Program-made: the position numbers and the translations under genes
Notes under the pieces: generated by a model
Database searches by the model: none
Told to the model about the DNA's origin: nothing
What the model saw: only the letters and a program-made list of their open reading frames with translations
Shown: positions 23,127 through 31,912 of the stretch, in pieces
Numbering within the stretch: the first letter of the stretch is position 1
How the letters are laid out: every line of letters starts with the position of its first letter
Source of the DNA: Pseudomonas sp. TCU-HL1
GTDB lineage: Bacteria; Pseudomonadota; Gammaproteobacteria; Pseudomonadales; Pseudomonadaceae
NCBI RefSeq assembly: GCF_001708505.1
Contig: NZ_CP015992.1
Location: 434,001 to 498,000, forward strand
Direction: 5' to 3'
Length of the DNA stretch: 64,000 nt

Positions 23127-24026
23127 TCAGCGGGCCTCGCCCAGTTCCCCGCGCAATTGGCTGATGCGCGCATCCTTCTCTTGCCAGAGCTGGCTGACCC
23201 AGGTCTGCACGTACTGGCGGAATTCCCCGTCGTTCTCGTAATCACCCTGCCACAGGGCCGGGTCCAGTTCGCGCGTGCGGATGTCCATGATCACCCGTGG
23301 CACCCGGCCGGACAGCAGCGCCCAGAAACCGGGCACGCCCTTGCCGGGGTAAACGAGGGTGACGTCGAGGATGGCATCCAGCTGTTCACCTAGCACTGCC
23401 AGCACGAAGGCCACGCCGCCGGCCTTGGGTTTCAGCAGGTGCCGGTAAGGCGAGCCCTGCCTGGCATGCTTGGCAGGGGTAAAGCGCGTGCCTTCGAGGT
23501 AGTTCACCACGGTCACCGGCAGGCGCTTGAACTTCTCACAGGCGGCCTTGGTGATCTCCAGGTCCTTGCCTTTCATCTCCGGGTGCTTTTCGAGGAAGGC
23601 CTTGCTGTGGCGCTTCATGAAGGGATAGTCGAGCGCCCAGAAGGCCAGGCCGAGGAACGGCACCCAGATCAGTTCCTTCTTCAGGAAGAACTTGAAGTAG
23701 GGCGCCTTGCGGTTGAAGGCCTGGACCAGCGCGGGAATGTCCACCCAGGTCTGGTGGTTGCTGATGACCAGGTAGGAGGTGTCGCTGCGCAGGCCCTCGC
23801 CGCCACGGATGTCCCAGTGGGTGGGGGTCAGCAGGGAGAAGACGCGCTTGCAGTTTTCCGCCCAGGTTTCGGCGATCCACATCACGCCACGCGAGCAGGC
23901 ATCGCGCAGTGGCTGGCCGGGCAGGATGAACTTGAGTAGGGCGATGGCCAGCATCGGGCCGATCAGGATCAGGGTGTTGAGCAACAGCAGCAGGGTGGTG
24001 GCGATTCCGGTCAGCAGTGGCCGCAT
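23127..24026 (-). CDS. Lysophospholipid acyltransferase (PlsC-like, YihG type)
   Basis: The 299-residue membrane acyltransferase begins with a long hydrophobic segment (LLTGIATTLLLLLNTLILIG). The catalytic NHxxxxD motif is SNHQTWVDIPAL, and the acceptor-site motif is NYLEGTRFTPAKH. It resembles the YihG/acyltransferase group that acylates 1-acyl-glycerol-3-phosphate in the inner membrane. It converges on the DUF2780 gene (18 bp between the ends) and is divergent from the HD-GYP gene. Confidence 0.88.
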   Translation of the reverse strand: MRPLLTGIATTLLLLLNTLILIGPMLAIALLKFILPGQPLRDACSRGVMWIAETWAENCKRVFSLLTPTHWDIRGGEGLRSDTSYLVISNHQTWVDIPALVQAFNRKAPYFKFFLKKELIWVPFLGLAFWALDYPFMKRHSKAFLEKHPEMKGKDLEITKAACEKFKRLPVTVVNYLEGTRFTPAKHARQGSPYRHLLKPKAGGVAFVLAVLGEQLDAILDVTLVYPGKGVPGFWALLSGRVPRVIMDIRTRELDPALWQGDYENDGEFRQYVQTWVSQLWQEKDARISQLRGELGEAR

Positions 24027-24179
24027 GGGTCTTCGGCTCCTCGTCCTCTGGTGTGCGGGTCATGATACTCAGTCACCGCCGATGCGACGAGCGGTCGGCC
24101 CGGGATACGGGCGCCTGTATGTGCCGTGCCGGGGTGGATTATGCTGTCGCCCTGATATCGCCTGCCTTGCGAACTTCTC

Positions 24180-25418
24180 GTGCTGAAACGAATAGCCGTC
24201 ACTGATCTGCGGATCGGCATGTACATTCAGGAACTGTGCGGCTCCTGGATGGACCATCCGTTCTGGAAAACCAGCTTCCTCCTCGCCAGCGGCAAGGACC
24301 TGCAACGTATCCAGGACAGCGCCGTGGGCGAGGTCTGGATCGACACCGCCAAGGGGCTGGACGTGGACGCGGGGGAAAGCGCCGAGCAGGTCGATGCCCA
24401 GGCCGAGAGCCAGCTGCAGTCGGCGCAGCAGCAGCCCCTGGCCGAAAGAGTCGAGCCCGTCAGCCTGGACGAAGAAGTGGGCCGCGCCCTGCGCCTGTGC
24501 GCCCGCTCCAAGCAGGCGCTGGTGGCGATGTTCAACGACGCCCGGCTCGGCCACGCGGTGGAGGTGGCCCAGGCCGAAGCCCTGGTGGAGCAGATCACCG
24601 AATCGGTGATCCGCCATCCCAATGCCCTGATCAGCCTGGCGCGGCTGAAAACCAGTGACGAATACACCTACATGCACTCGGTAGCCGTCTGCGCCCTGAT
24701 GGTTGCCCTGGCGCGCCAACTCAGGATGGATGAGGAGCAGGTGCGCGAGGCAGGTCTGGCAGGCCTGCTCCACGACATCGGCAAGATGGCCGTGCCGCTG
24801 GAGTTGCTGAACAAACCGGGCAAGCTCACCGACGGCGAGTTCATCGAGATGCGCAAGCACCCCACGGCCGGGGCTCGCATCCTGCTGGACAGCCGCCAGG
24901 TCAGCGCTGCCATATTGGACGTCTGCCTGCACCACCATGAGAAGTACGACGGCTCGGGCTACCCGCACCGTCTGGCGGGCGAGAAGATCAGCCTGCTGGC
25001 GCGCATGGGGGCGATCTGCGACGTGTACGACGCCATCACCTCTGACCGCCCCTACAAGAAGGGCTGGAGCCCTGCCGAAGCGCTGCGCAAGATGGCCGAA
25101 TGGACCAAGGGCCACTTCGACCCCCTGCTGTTCCAAGCCTTCGTCAAATCCGTTGGCATCTACCCCACCGGCTCGCTGGTCCGTTTGGAGAGCGGCCGTC
25201 TCGGCGTGGTGCTGGAGCAGCACCCCTCCTCGTTGCTCACGCCCTGGGTGAAAGTGTTCTTTTCGGCGCTCTCCAGGGGGCCCATTCCCCAGGAGGTGGT
25301 CGACCTGTCCAGGGGCGACCGCATCCTGAGCCGCGAGTCTCCGGAGGAGTGGGGTTTCAAGCAACTCGATGAACTCTGGAGCGGCGTGACAACGGGGCGC
25401 GGCTCCATCTTCGACTGA
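24180..25418 (+). CDS. HD-GYP domain c-di-GMP phosphodiesterase with DUF3391
   Basis: The 412-residue protein has an N-terminal DUF3391 domain (KRIAVTDLRIGMYIQEL) and a central HD-GYP domain: MHSVAVCALMVALARQL, LLHDIGKMAVP (HD) and HHHEKYDGSGYPHRLAG (GYP), then DVYDAITSDRPYKKGW. HD-GYP proteins hydrolyse c-di-GMP to GMP. The layout resembles P. aeruginosa PA4108. All HD and GYP metal-binding motifs look intact. The start is a GTG at 24180; no ATG fits the conserved N-terminus. Confidence 0.9.
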   Translation: MLKRIAVTDLRIGMYIQELCGSWMDHPFWKTSFLLASGKDLQRIQDSAVGEVWIDTAKGLDVDAGESAEQVDAQAESQLQSAQQQPLAERVEPVSLDEEVGRALRLCARSKQALVAMFNDARLGHAVEVAQAEALVEQITESVIRHPNALISLARLKTSDEYTYMHSVAVCALMVALARQLRMDEEQVREAGLAGLLHDIGKMAVPLELLNKPGKLTDGEFIEMRKHPTAGARILLDSRQVSAAILDVCLHHHEKYDGSGYPHRLAGEKISLLARMGAICDVYDAITSDRPYKKGWSPAEALRKMAEWTKGHFDPLLFQAFVKSVGIYPTGSLVRLESGRLGVVLEQHPSSLLTPWVKVFFSALSRGPIPQEVVDLSRGDRILSRESPEEWGFKQLDELWSGVTTGRGSIFD

Positions 25419-25480
25419 ATTCGAACCATTGGCCGTCAGGCCAGTCCCAGAACCGTACCCCTCAACCAGGAGATGCTGCG

Positions 25481-25993
25481 TTGAAACCCCTGATTGCCCT
25501 GCTTGCCCTGGTGGCACTGCCCGCGATGGCCGCCCAGGAACCCACCCTCTACGGCCGCTATGAATACGTGCGTCTGCCGGAGATCGGCCAGACCCTCAAG
25601 GCCAAGATGGACACCGGCGCCCTGACCGCCTCGCTCTCGGCCAAGGACATCGAACTGTTCAAGCGCGACGGCGAGGAATGGGTGCGCTTCCGCCTGGCCA
25701 CCAAGAGTGCGGATGAGACGCTGTACGAGCACCGTCTGTCGCGCATCAGCAAGATCAAGAACCGCGCCGATGAGTTGGGCGAAGAAGACGAGGCCCCCTC
25801 GGCGGAGATTTCCAAGCGTCCGGTGGTGGACATGGAAATGTGCCTGGGCGGCGTCAAGCGTACGGTGGAGGTCAACCTCACCGACCGCTCCAGCTTCAAC
25901 TACCCGCTGCTGATCGGCGCCAAGGCCCTGCGCGAGTTCAAGGCCGCCGTCTACGCTGGACGCAAGTTCACTGCCGGCAAGCCTCAGTGCTGA
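25481..25993 (+). CDS. Retropepsin-like putative protease (ATP-dependent zinc protease family), exported
   Basis: The 170-residue protein has a signal peptide (LIALLALVALPAMAA) and a RimB/DUF785-type aspartic-protease domain with the active-site motif AKMDTGALTASLSA. The partner motif FNYPLLIGAKALREF is also present. TTG at 25481 is the likely start, with AGGAG 8 nt upstream. It lies directly before creB, as in P. aeruginosa PA0462-PA0463. The family is annotated as ATP-dependent zinc protease, but the DTGA motif indicates an aspartic protease fold. Confidence 0.85.
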   Translation: MKPLIALLALVALPAMAAQEPTLYGRYEYVRLPEIGQTLKAKMDTGALTASLSAKDIELFKRDGEEWVRFRLATKSADETLYEHRLSRISKIKNRADELGEEDEAPSAEISKRPVVDMEMCLGGVKRTVEVNLTDRSSFNYPLLIGAKALREFKAAVYAGRKFTAGKPQC

Positions 25994-26052
25994 TTGACGG
26001 GGAGAGGGCCCTGCGGCACTTTCCCCTGTCACCTCCATGAGCCGGGACGCCC

Positions 26053-26739
26053 ATGCCGCACATCCTCATCGTCGAAGATGAATCCGCCATCGCCGACACC
26101 CTGGTCTACGCGCTCGAAGCCGACGGCAATGCCACCACCTGGCTGAGCCTTGGCGGTCCGGCGCTGGAGCTGTTGCGCCAGCAGCCGGTGGACCTGGTGA
26201 TACTCGACGTCGGCCTTCCGGACACCAGCGGCTTCGAGCTGTGCAAGGCGCTGCGGCGTTTCTCCGAGGTGCCGGTGCTGTTCCTCACCGCACGCAATGC
26301 CGAGATCGACCGGGTGGTGGGTCTGGAGATAGGCGCGGATGACTACGTGGTGAAACCCTTCAGCCCCCGCGAAGTGGCCGCGCGGGTGCGTGCCATCCTC
26401 AAGCGCACGGCGCCCCGCGAGTCGGCACCTGTACCCGCCGCCAACGGGGTCTTCCAGGTCGACGCCGAGCGTGTACGCATCCTCTACCACGGCCAGCTCC
26501 TCGGTCTGACGCGCCACGAGTTCCGCCTGCTCCAGGCCCTGCTGGCGAAGCCCGAACGGGTGCTCAGCCGCGAACAATTGCTGGATGCCCTGGGCGTGGC
26601 CGCCGACGCCGGCTACGAGCGCAATATCGACAGCCACATCAAGAGCCTGCGCGCCAAGCTGCGCCAGGTGGCGCCGGCCGCCGAACCCATCCAGACCCAT
26701 CGAGGCCTGGGCTACAGCTACTCACCGGGCCACGCCTGA
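26053..26739 (+). CDS. creB: Response regulator CreB
   Basis: The 228-residue OmpR-family regulator has a receiver domain (ILIVEDESAIADTL, phosphoacceptor Asp52 in VILDVGLPDTSG, Lys in YVVKPFSPRE) and a winged-helix DNA-binding domain (RHEFRLLQALLAKPERVLSR). It overlaps creC by one base at 26739. In Pseudomonas CreBC responds to cell-wall stress (for example PBP4 inhibition) and activates creD, which lies downstream. Confidence 0.94.
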   Translation: MPHILIVEDESAIADTLVYALEADGNATTWLSLGGPALELLRQQPVDLVILDVGLPDTSGFELCKALRRFSEVPVLFLTARNAEIDRVVGLEIGADDYVVKPFSPREVAARVRAILKRTAPRESAPVPAANGVFQVDAERVRILYHGQLLGLTRHEFRLLQALLAKPERVLSREQLLDALGVAADAGYERNIDSHIKSLRAKLRQVAPAAEPIQTHRGLGYSYSPGHA

Positions 26740-28169
26740 TGCCTCTGGGCATTCGCATCTTCCTGGTCTACTTCCTCTTCGTCGGGCTGGCCGGCTGGTT
26801 CGTGCTCAGCACGGTGATGGATGAAATCCGCCCCGGCGTGCGGCAGTCCACCGAGGAGACGCTGGTGGACACCGCCAACCTGCTGGCGGAAATCCTCCAT
26901 GACGACGTGCGCGCCGGCACCCTGAACCAGGGCCGCCTGCCCGAGCTGCTGGGTGCCTACGGCGAGCGCCAGCCGGGGGCGGATATCTGGGGCGTGCGCA
27001 AGACGCGGGTCAACCACCGCATCTATGTCACTGATGCCCGTGGTGTGGTGCTGCTGGACTCCAGTGGCGCGGCGGTGGGCCAGGATTACTCGCGCTGGAA
27101 CGACGTCTACCTGACGCTGCGCGGCCAGTACGGCGCCCGCTCCAGCCGGGAAGACCCGAATGACCCGGATTCCTCGGTCATGTACGTGGCCGCCCCCATT
27201 CGCGATGGCGACCGCATCATCGGCGTCGTCTCGGTAGCCAAGCCCAACGCCTCGCTGCAGCCCTACATCGAACGTTCGCAGCGGCGTCTGGCCTGGCTCG
27301 GTGCCGGGTTGATCGGCCTGGGTCTGCTGGTGGGCGGCTTGCTCTCCTGGTGGCTCAGCCGCTCGCTGCGTCGCCTTCGCGACTATGCCCAGGCGGTGAG
27401 CGAAGGCCAGCGCGCCGAGCTGCCAGGCATGAGCGGCGGCGAGCTGCGGCAACTGGCGATTGCGGTGGAGCGCATGCGTACCCAGCTGGAAGGCAAGGCC
27501 TACGTCGAGCGCTACGTACACACCCTGACCCACGAACTGAAGAGTCCGCTGGCAGCCATTCGTGGCGCCGCCGAGTTGCTGGAAGGCGAGATGCCGGCCG
27601 AACAGCGACAGCGTTTCGTGGCCAATATCGGCAACGAAGGTGCGCGCCTGCAGCAACTGATCGAGCGCCTGCTCAATCTGGCCCAGGTGGAACAGCGACA
27701 GGGCCTGGAAGAGCGTGTGGCGGTGCCGCTTCGTGAACTGGCCGAGGAGCTGCTGCAAGCACAGGCGGCGCGTATCGAGAGGACCGGCATCAATGTGGAG
27801 AACCGGATCGCACCAGGATCGTGCGCAGTCGGCGAGCGTTTCCTGCTCAGCCAGGCCCTGGCCAACCTGCTGGACAACGCCCTGGATTTCACCCCGCCCG
27901 GCGGCCTGCTGTGGCTGGACGCGGTGCGCGAAGGCAGCTGGCTGGAACTGCGCCTGTTCAACCGGGGCGAGCCCATCCCCGCGTTCGCCCTGCCGCGTCT
28001 TACTGAACGCTTCTACTCCCTGCCGCGCCCTGCAACGGGGCGCAAGAGCACGGGGCTCGGCCTCAATTTCGTGCAGGAGGTGGCCGGGCTCCATGGTGGA
28101 CATCTGCAGGTGACCAATCGCGAAGGCGGCGTGGAAGCCTGTCTGCGACTTCCCTTCGTCGCGGATTGA
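26739..28169 (+). CDS. creC: Sensor histidine kinase CreC
   Basis: The 476-residue membrane kinase has a first helix at about 7-26, a periplasmic sensor region (about 28-185), a second helix around 187-207, a HAMP segment, the phosphoacceptor His265 in HTLTHELKSPLAAIRGA and an ATPase domain with LANLLDNALDF and STGLGLNFVQEVAGLHGG. It is coupled to creB by an overlapping start/stop. The target creD is separated by a CBS-domain gene. Confidence 0.94.
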   Translation: MPLGIRIFLVYFLFVGLAGWFVLSTVMDEIRPGVRQSTEETLVDTANLLAEILHDDVRAGTLNQGRLPELLGAYGERQPGADIWGVRKTRVNHRIYVTDARGVVLLDSSGAAVGQDYSRWNDVYLTLRGQYGARSSREDPNDPDSSVMYVAAPIRDGDRIIGVVSVAKPNASLQPYIERSQRRLAWLGAGLIGLGLLVGGLLSWWLSRSLRRLRDYAQAVSEGQRAELPGMSGGELRQLAIAVERMRTQLEGKAYVERYVHTLTHELKSPLAAIRGAAELLEGEMPAEQRQRFVANIGNEGARLQQLIERLLNLAQVEQRQGLEERVAVPLRELAEELLQAQAARIERTGINVENRIAPGSCAVGERFLLSQALANLLDNALDFTPPGGLLWLDAVREGSWLELRLFNRGEPIPAFALPRLTERFYSLPRPATGRKSTGLGLNFVQEVAGLHGGHLQVTNREGGVEACLRLPFVAD

Positions 28170-28355
28170 CATGCGGCCGCCGCCCGGCGACGCCGGCCGC
28201 ACTGGCCTTCGGCTATAAATTGATCAGGACGGCGCCCTGACTTTTGGCGGGCGTCGCGACCCTGTAACCCGATTTTGGCTTGATTCTTGATGCGGCCCTT
28301 TTGCACAGCGCCGAGCTTCGACTACAAGAAACACAGGCCCTTCAGGAGCTGCCGG

Positions 28356-28790
28356 ATGAAAACAGTCGCCGAGATTCTCAGAGCCAAATCCCACACCCAG
28401 CTGTTCAGCGTCGAGCCCACCACCACCGTTCTGGAAGCTGCCCTGTTGATGGCCGACAAGGATATTGGTGCGTTGGTGGTGATGCAGGGCGGGGAGCTGG
28501 TCGGCATCGTCACCGAGCGTGACTTCGTGCGCCGCGTCGCCGCACTGGAACGCTCCGCCTACGCCACCACCATCGAAGAGGTGATGACCTCCAACCTTTT
28601 CGTGGTGACCCCGCGTGATAGCAACCAGTACTGCATGCAGCTGATGACCGAGAAGAACCTGCGCCATTTGCCCGTGTTGCAGGACGGCAAGCTGGTGGGG
28701 CTGCTCTCCATCCGCGACCTGGTACGCGATATCACCGCCGAACAGGAAAGCCTGATCCATCATCTGGAGCAGTACATTCGCGGGGCGTAG
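28356..28790 (+). CDS. Tandem CBS-domain protein
   Basis: The 144-residue protein consists of two CBS motifs (about 8-65 and 73-130), e.g. DIGALVVMQGGELVGIVTER and NLRHLPVLQDGKLVGLLSIR. CBS pairs bind adenine nucleotides such as AMP, ATP or NAD(H). The ATG at 28356 has AGGAG 8 nt upstream and starts at the conserved MKTVAEIL; the longer open frame from 28287 is not supported. It lies between creC and creD; no functional link to the Cre system is known to me. Confidence 0.9.
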   Translation: MKTVAEILRAKSHTQLFSVEPTTTVLEAALLMADKDIGALVVMQGGELVGIVTERDFVRRVAALERSAYATTIEEVMTSNLFVVTPRDSNQYCMQLMTEKNLRHLPVLQDGKLVGLLSIRDLVRDITAEQESLIHHLEQYIRGA

Positions 28791-28817
28791 GCAACGCTTC
28801 CCGATCAGGAAAAACCT

Positions 28818-28910
28818 GTGGGAGCGAATTCATTCGCGATGGCGGGCAAAGCCTGCCCTGATACATTTGGGGAAGCTGCGCATCCCTTTCGCGAATGAAT
28901 TCGCTCCCAC
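28818..28910. repeat. REPIN: pair of inverted Pseudomonas REP sequences
   Basis: GTGGGAGCGAATTCATTCGC at 28818 and its inverse TCGCGAATGAATTCGCTCCC ending at 28910 enclose about 48 bp. This is the common Pseudomonas REP sequence. Single or variant copies are at 39350-39387, 49680-49701 and 55620-55715. Confidence 0.85.
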
Positions 28911-28947
28911 AAACAAGCCAATACTCTGAATCCGCTACCACCCCATC

Positions 28948-28963
28948 CTCACACAATCTCCAC
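28948..28963 (+). promoter_or_regulatory. Candidate cre-tag upstream of creD
   Basis: CTCAC-ACAATC-TCCAC fits the CreB-binding tag TTCAC-N6-TTCAC with one mismatch in each half, 68 bp before the creD start. The position is right for CreB activation of creD; two mismatches leave doubt. Confidence 0.45.
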
Positions 28964-29030
28964 ATTCCCCCCATAACCCCGCCACGGGCGCTCCCCAGAC
29001 TCTTCCCATCCCAACACAAGGAGAGTCGCC

Positions 29031-30380
29031 ATGACCCGTACCCTGGGTTTCAAGCTGGGCACCATCGCCCTGTTGATGCTGCTACTGATGATTCCGCTGA
29101 TGCTGATCGACGGTCTGATCAACGAGCGCCAGTCCGCGCGAGATGGGGGGCTGGCCAACATCGCCCAGAGCTCCAGCTACAGCCAGCGGATCACCGGACC
29201 CATCCTGGTGGTGCCCTACACGCGCACCGTGCGCGAGTGGAAGACCTATGAGCAGACCGGCCAGCGCCATCTGGAAGAGCGCGAGGTCAGCAGCCGGCTG
29301 TACTTCCTGCCGGAGCGCTTCAGCCTGACCGGCAGCGTGGACACCGAATTGCGCGCCCGTGGCATCTACAAGGCGCGCTTGTACAAGAGCGATAGCCAGA
29401 TCAGTGGGCAGATCTTGGTGCCGGCTAACTACGGCATTAGCGACAACCTGGCGGATTACCGCTTCGAGCAGCCCTTCCTCGCCGTCGGCATCAGCGATAT
29501 CCGGGGTATCGGCAATGCCCTGAAACTGCACATCAACGGCCAGACCCTGGATTTCCAGCCCGGCAGCGGTGATCGCCTGCTCAACGGTGGCGTGCATGTG
29601 CCGCTGGCGGCCCTGCAAGCCGGGGTGCGGCAGAGCCTGGACTTCGCCTTCGACCTCAAGCTGCAGGGCACGTCCAGCCTGAGCGTGACGCCGGTAGGAC
29701 GTGATTCGCGGGTGGAGCTGAGTTCGCCCTGGCCGCACCCGAGCTTCATTGGTGAGTTCCTGCCCAGTGAGCGCAGTATCAACGCCAAGGGCTTCAGTGC
29801 GACCTGGCAGACCAGCTTTTTCGCCACCAACCTGCAGGAGGCGCTGGCCGAATGCGTGAGCCAGCAGCAGTGCAATGCGTTCTACTCCCGCGACTTTGGC
29901 GTGAGCTTCGTCGACCCGGTGGATCAGTACCTGAAGACTGACCGCGCCATCAAATACGCCCTGCTGTTCGTTGCCCTGACCTTCGCCGGCTTCTTCCTGG
30001 TGGAAGTGCTCAAGCGCCTTGCGGTGCACCCGGTGCAGTACGGCCTGGTGGGCCTGGCCCTGGCGTTCTTCTACCTGTTGCTGTTGTCGCTGTCCGAGCA
30101 CCTGGAGTTCGCCGTTGCCTATGCCATCTCTGCGTCGGCTTGCGTGGCGCTGGTGGGCTTCTACGTCAGTCATGTGCTGCACAGCTGGGTGCGCGGCTGC
30201 GGTTTTACTCTGGGGCTTGCGGCGCTCTACGGGATGCTCTACGGCCTGCTCAGCGCCGAGGACTACGCGCTGCTGATGGGTTCCCTGCTGGTGTTCGGCC
30301 TGCTGGCCTGCGTGATGGTGCTGACCCGCAAGCTCGACTGGTACGGCGTCGGTCGTGCCCATCCGGCCAGTGGCCACTGA
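29031..30380 (+). CDS. creD: Cell envelope integrity protein CreD
   Basis: The 449-residue inner-membrane protein has one N-terminal helix (LGTIALLMLLLMIPLMLID), a large periplasmic domain (about 35-305) and about five C-terminal helices, the usual CreD layout. The ATG at 29031 has AAGGAGAG upstream. It is the main target of CreBC and contributes to envelope stability and beta-lactam response in Pseudomonas. Confidence 0.93.
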   Translation: MTRTLGFKLGTIALLMLLLMIPLMLIDGLINERQSARDGGLANIAQSSSYSQRITGPILVVPYTRTVREWKTYEQTGQRHLEEREVSSRLYFLPERFSLTGSVDTELRARGIYKARLYKSDSQISGQILVPANYGISDNLADYRFEQPFLAVGISDIRGIGNALKLHINGQTLDFQPGSGDRLLNGGVHVPLAALQAGVRQSLDFAFDLKLQGTSSLSVTPVGRDSRVELSSPWPHPSFIGEFLPSERSINAKGFSATWQTSFFATNLQEALAECVSQQQCNAFYSRDFGVSFVDPVDQYLKTDRAIKYALLFVALTFAGFFLVEVLKRLAVHPVQYGLVGLALAFFYLLLLSLSEHLEFAVAYAISASACVALVGFYVSHVLHSWVRGCGFTLGLAALYGMLYGLLSAEDYALLMGSLLVFGLLACVMVLTRKLDWYGVGRAHPASGH

Positions 30381-30394
30381 GGAAGGGCAGGGCG

Positions 30395-30538
30395 ATGGGC
30401 GAATTCGGCGGCTGCTTCCTGCTCGGCCTGGTGATGTTGGCGCTGGGCAGGCTGTTCAACGCCAGCCTGCCCCGCCCAGGCCCGATATCAGTGAACAGGC
30501 GCCGTGGCCTGCAGCGAAGGACGCTGGGCGACGGTTGA
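30395..30538 (+). CDS. Possible small membrane protein downstream of creD
   Basis: A 47-codon frame begins ATG with GGAAGGGCAGGG upstream, 14 bp after creD, and encodes a hydrophobic stretch (GGCFLLGLVMLALGRLF) followed by a basic tail. Its last 51 bp overlap the convergent GST gene. No homologue is recognised; it may be a chance frame. Confidence 0.3.
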   Translation: MGEFGGCFLLGLVMLALGRLFNASLPRPGPISVNRRRGLQRRTLGDG

Positions 30539-31111
30539 ATACCAGTTGGCCAGTTTCGGGTAGTCGCGACGCCAGTTCAGACCGGGCATGCGGAAGTCCA
30601 GGTAGCCCAGGGCGCAAGCCGCGCTGATGGCGGCCACGTCGAAACGCTCACCGAGTTCGTCGGCGGCCTGCTCGAAGGTTTCCAGGGCGCGGTCGATTTT
30701 GCCGCACTGGCCCAGGACCCAGTCGTCCCAGCGCTTGTCTTCCGGGCGCAGAAAGGTTTCGTAGCGCACCAGAATGGAGGCATCCAGCACCGCGTCGGCC
30801 AGGGAGGCCAGCGTCAGTCGCCGCCAGCGCGCGGCACCGTCGCGGGGAATCAGGGGCTCACCGTCGTGCTGGTGGTCGAAGTAGTCGAGGATCACGCGGC
30901 TGTCGTGCAACACGCTGCCATCGGCCAGTTGCAGGGCCGGGATCTTGCCGGCGGGGTTGTGCTCGTTCACCTCGGCACTGGGGTTCACTGGGGTCAGGGT
31001 CACGCCATGGAGGCTGACCGCGTCCAGTTGGCCGGTCTCGTGGAGCAACACCATGACCTTGCGGACATACGGGGACGTGGGGGAGAAGAACAAGGTCAGG
31101 CTGGCGCTCAT
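30488..31111 (-). CDS. Glutathione S-transferase family protein
   Basis: The 207-residue cytoplasmic protein has a thioredoxin-like N-terminal domain (LTLFFSPTSPYVRKVMVLLH, with SPYVRKV as active-site loop) and NPAGKIPALQLADGSVLHDS, the glutathione-binding cis-Pro and Ser region, then a helical C-terminal domain. ATG 31109-31111 starts at the conserved MSASLTLFFSP; the 10 codons before it are not conserved. Substrate unknown. Confidence 0.9.
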   Translation of the reverse strand: MSASLTLFFSPTSPYVRKVMVLLHETGQLDAVSLHGVTLTPVNPSAEVNEHNPAGKIPALQLADGSVLHDSRVILDYFDHQHDGEPLIPRDGAARWRRLTLASLADAVLDASILVRYETFLRPEDKRWDDWVLGQCGKIDRALETFEQAADELGERFDVAAISAACALGYLDFRMPGLNWRRDYPKLANWYSTVAQRPSLQATAPVH

Positions 31112-31207
31112 GCGGAGTCCTCGGCGGCTGCGATGGTGCAATGGCGCAGTTATACCGCATTGGATTGCCGCCGGGCAGACGGGGGGGCTTTGGCCGGGAG
31201 GCTAGCT

Positions 31208-31912
31208 TCAGAGCGCGGGCGCGTGTTGCCGGCGTTGCCAGCGGGCCAGTTCGGAGGCCAGCGCGGCAGGGCTTTCCAGGCCGTGGCGGCGGGCGCGGCT
31301 GAACAGGATCAGGGTGATCTCGGCGGTGACCAGGGCATCGGCGCTGGCGTTGTGGCGTTGCTGGACCTGCAGGCCGAAGTAGTCCACCCATTCATCCAGG
31401 CCGCCGTTGCGTATGCCGGCTTCGGGGCAGAGCATCGGCGCCAGTTCGGCGATGTCGAGGAAGCAGTGGCGCAGGCGGTAGTCGAGGTCCTGCTTGAGGG
31501 CGCGGCTCAGCATGCGCTGGTCGAAGGTGGCATGGAAGGCCAGCAGCGGGCTGTCGCCAAGGAACTCCATGAACCCCAGCAGGGCTTCGGCCGGCGCCAC
31601 GCCAGCCGCCAGTTCACTGGGGGCGATACCGTGGATCAGCACGCTGGAGCTGAGCTTGCCGGTGTCGCGCTGCAGGGTGCACTCGAACGGATTGCCGAGG
31701 TCGATGGCGCCGTCGTCGATGCTCACCGCGCCGATGGACAGCACCAGGTCGCGGCTCATGTTCAGGCCGCTGGTTTCCAGGTCCAGGACCACGAAGCGCT
31801 GTTCCCGCAGGGGGCGTTCGTCCAGTGGCAGGGGCTCGGGCAGGTCATCGCGGCGGGCAGCGATGACCGGGTCCAGTGGCGTGCGGCGGGAGAACCAGGG
31901 AAAACCGTTCAT
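31208..31912 (-). CDS. DnaQ-like 3'-5' exonuclease
   Basis: The 234-residue protein has the DEDDh exonuclease motifs: FVVLDLETSGLN (Exo I), LLAFHATFDQRML (Exo II) and QRHNASADALVTAEI (Exo III with His and Asp). It is related to the epsilon subunit of DNA polymerase III but is a stand-alone enzyme. It overlaps the upstream CBS/nucleotidyltransferase gene by 4 nt, a pair also seen in P. aeruginosa (PA3232-PA3233). Confidence 0.9.
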   Translation of the reverse strand: MNGFPWFSRRTPLDPVIAARRDDLPEPLPLDERPLREQRFVVLDLETSGLNMSRDLVLSIGAVSIDDGAIDLGNPFECTLQRDTGKLSSSVLIHGIAPSELAAGVAPAEALLGFMEFLGDSPLLAFHATFDQRMLSRALKQDLDYRLRHCFLDIAELAPMLCPEAGIRNGGLDEWVDYFGLQVQQRHNASADALVTAEITLILFSRARRHGLESPAALASELARWQRRQHAPAL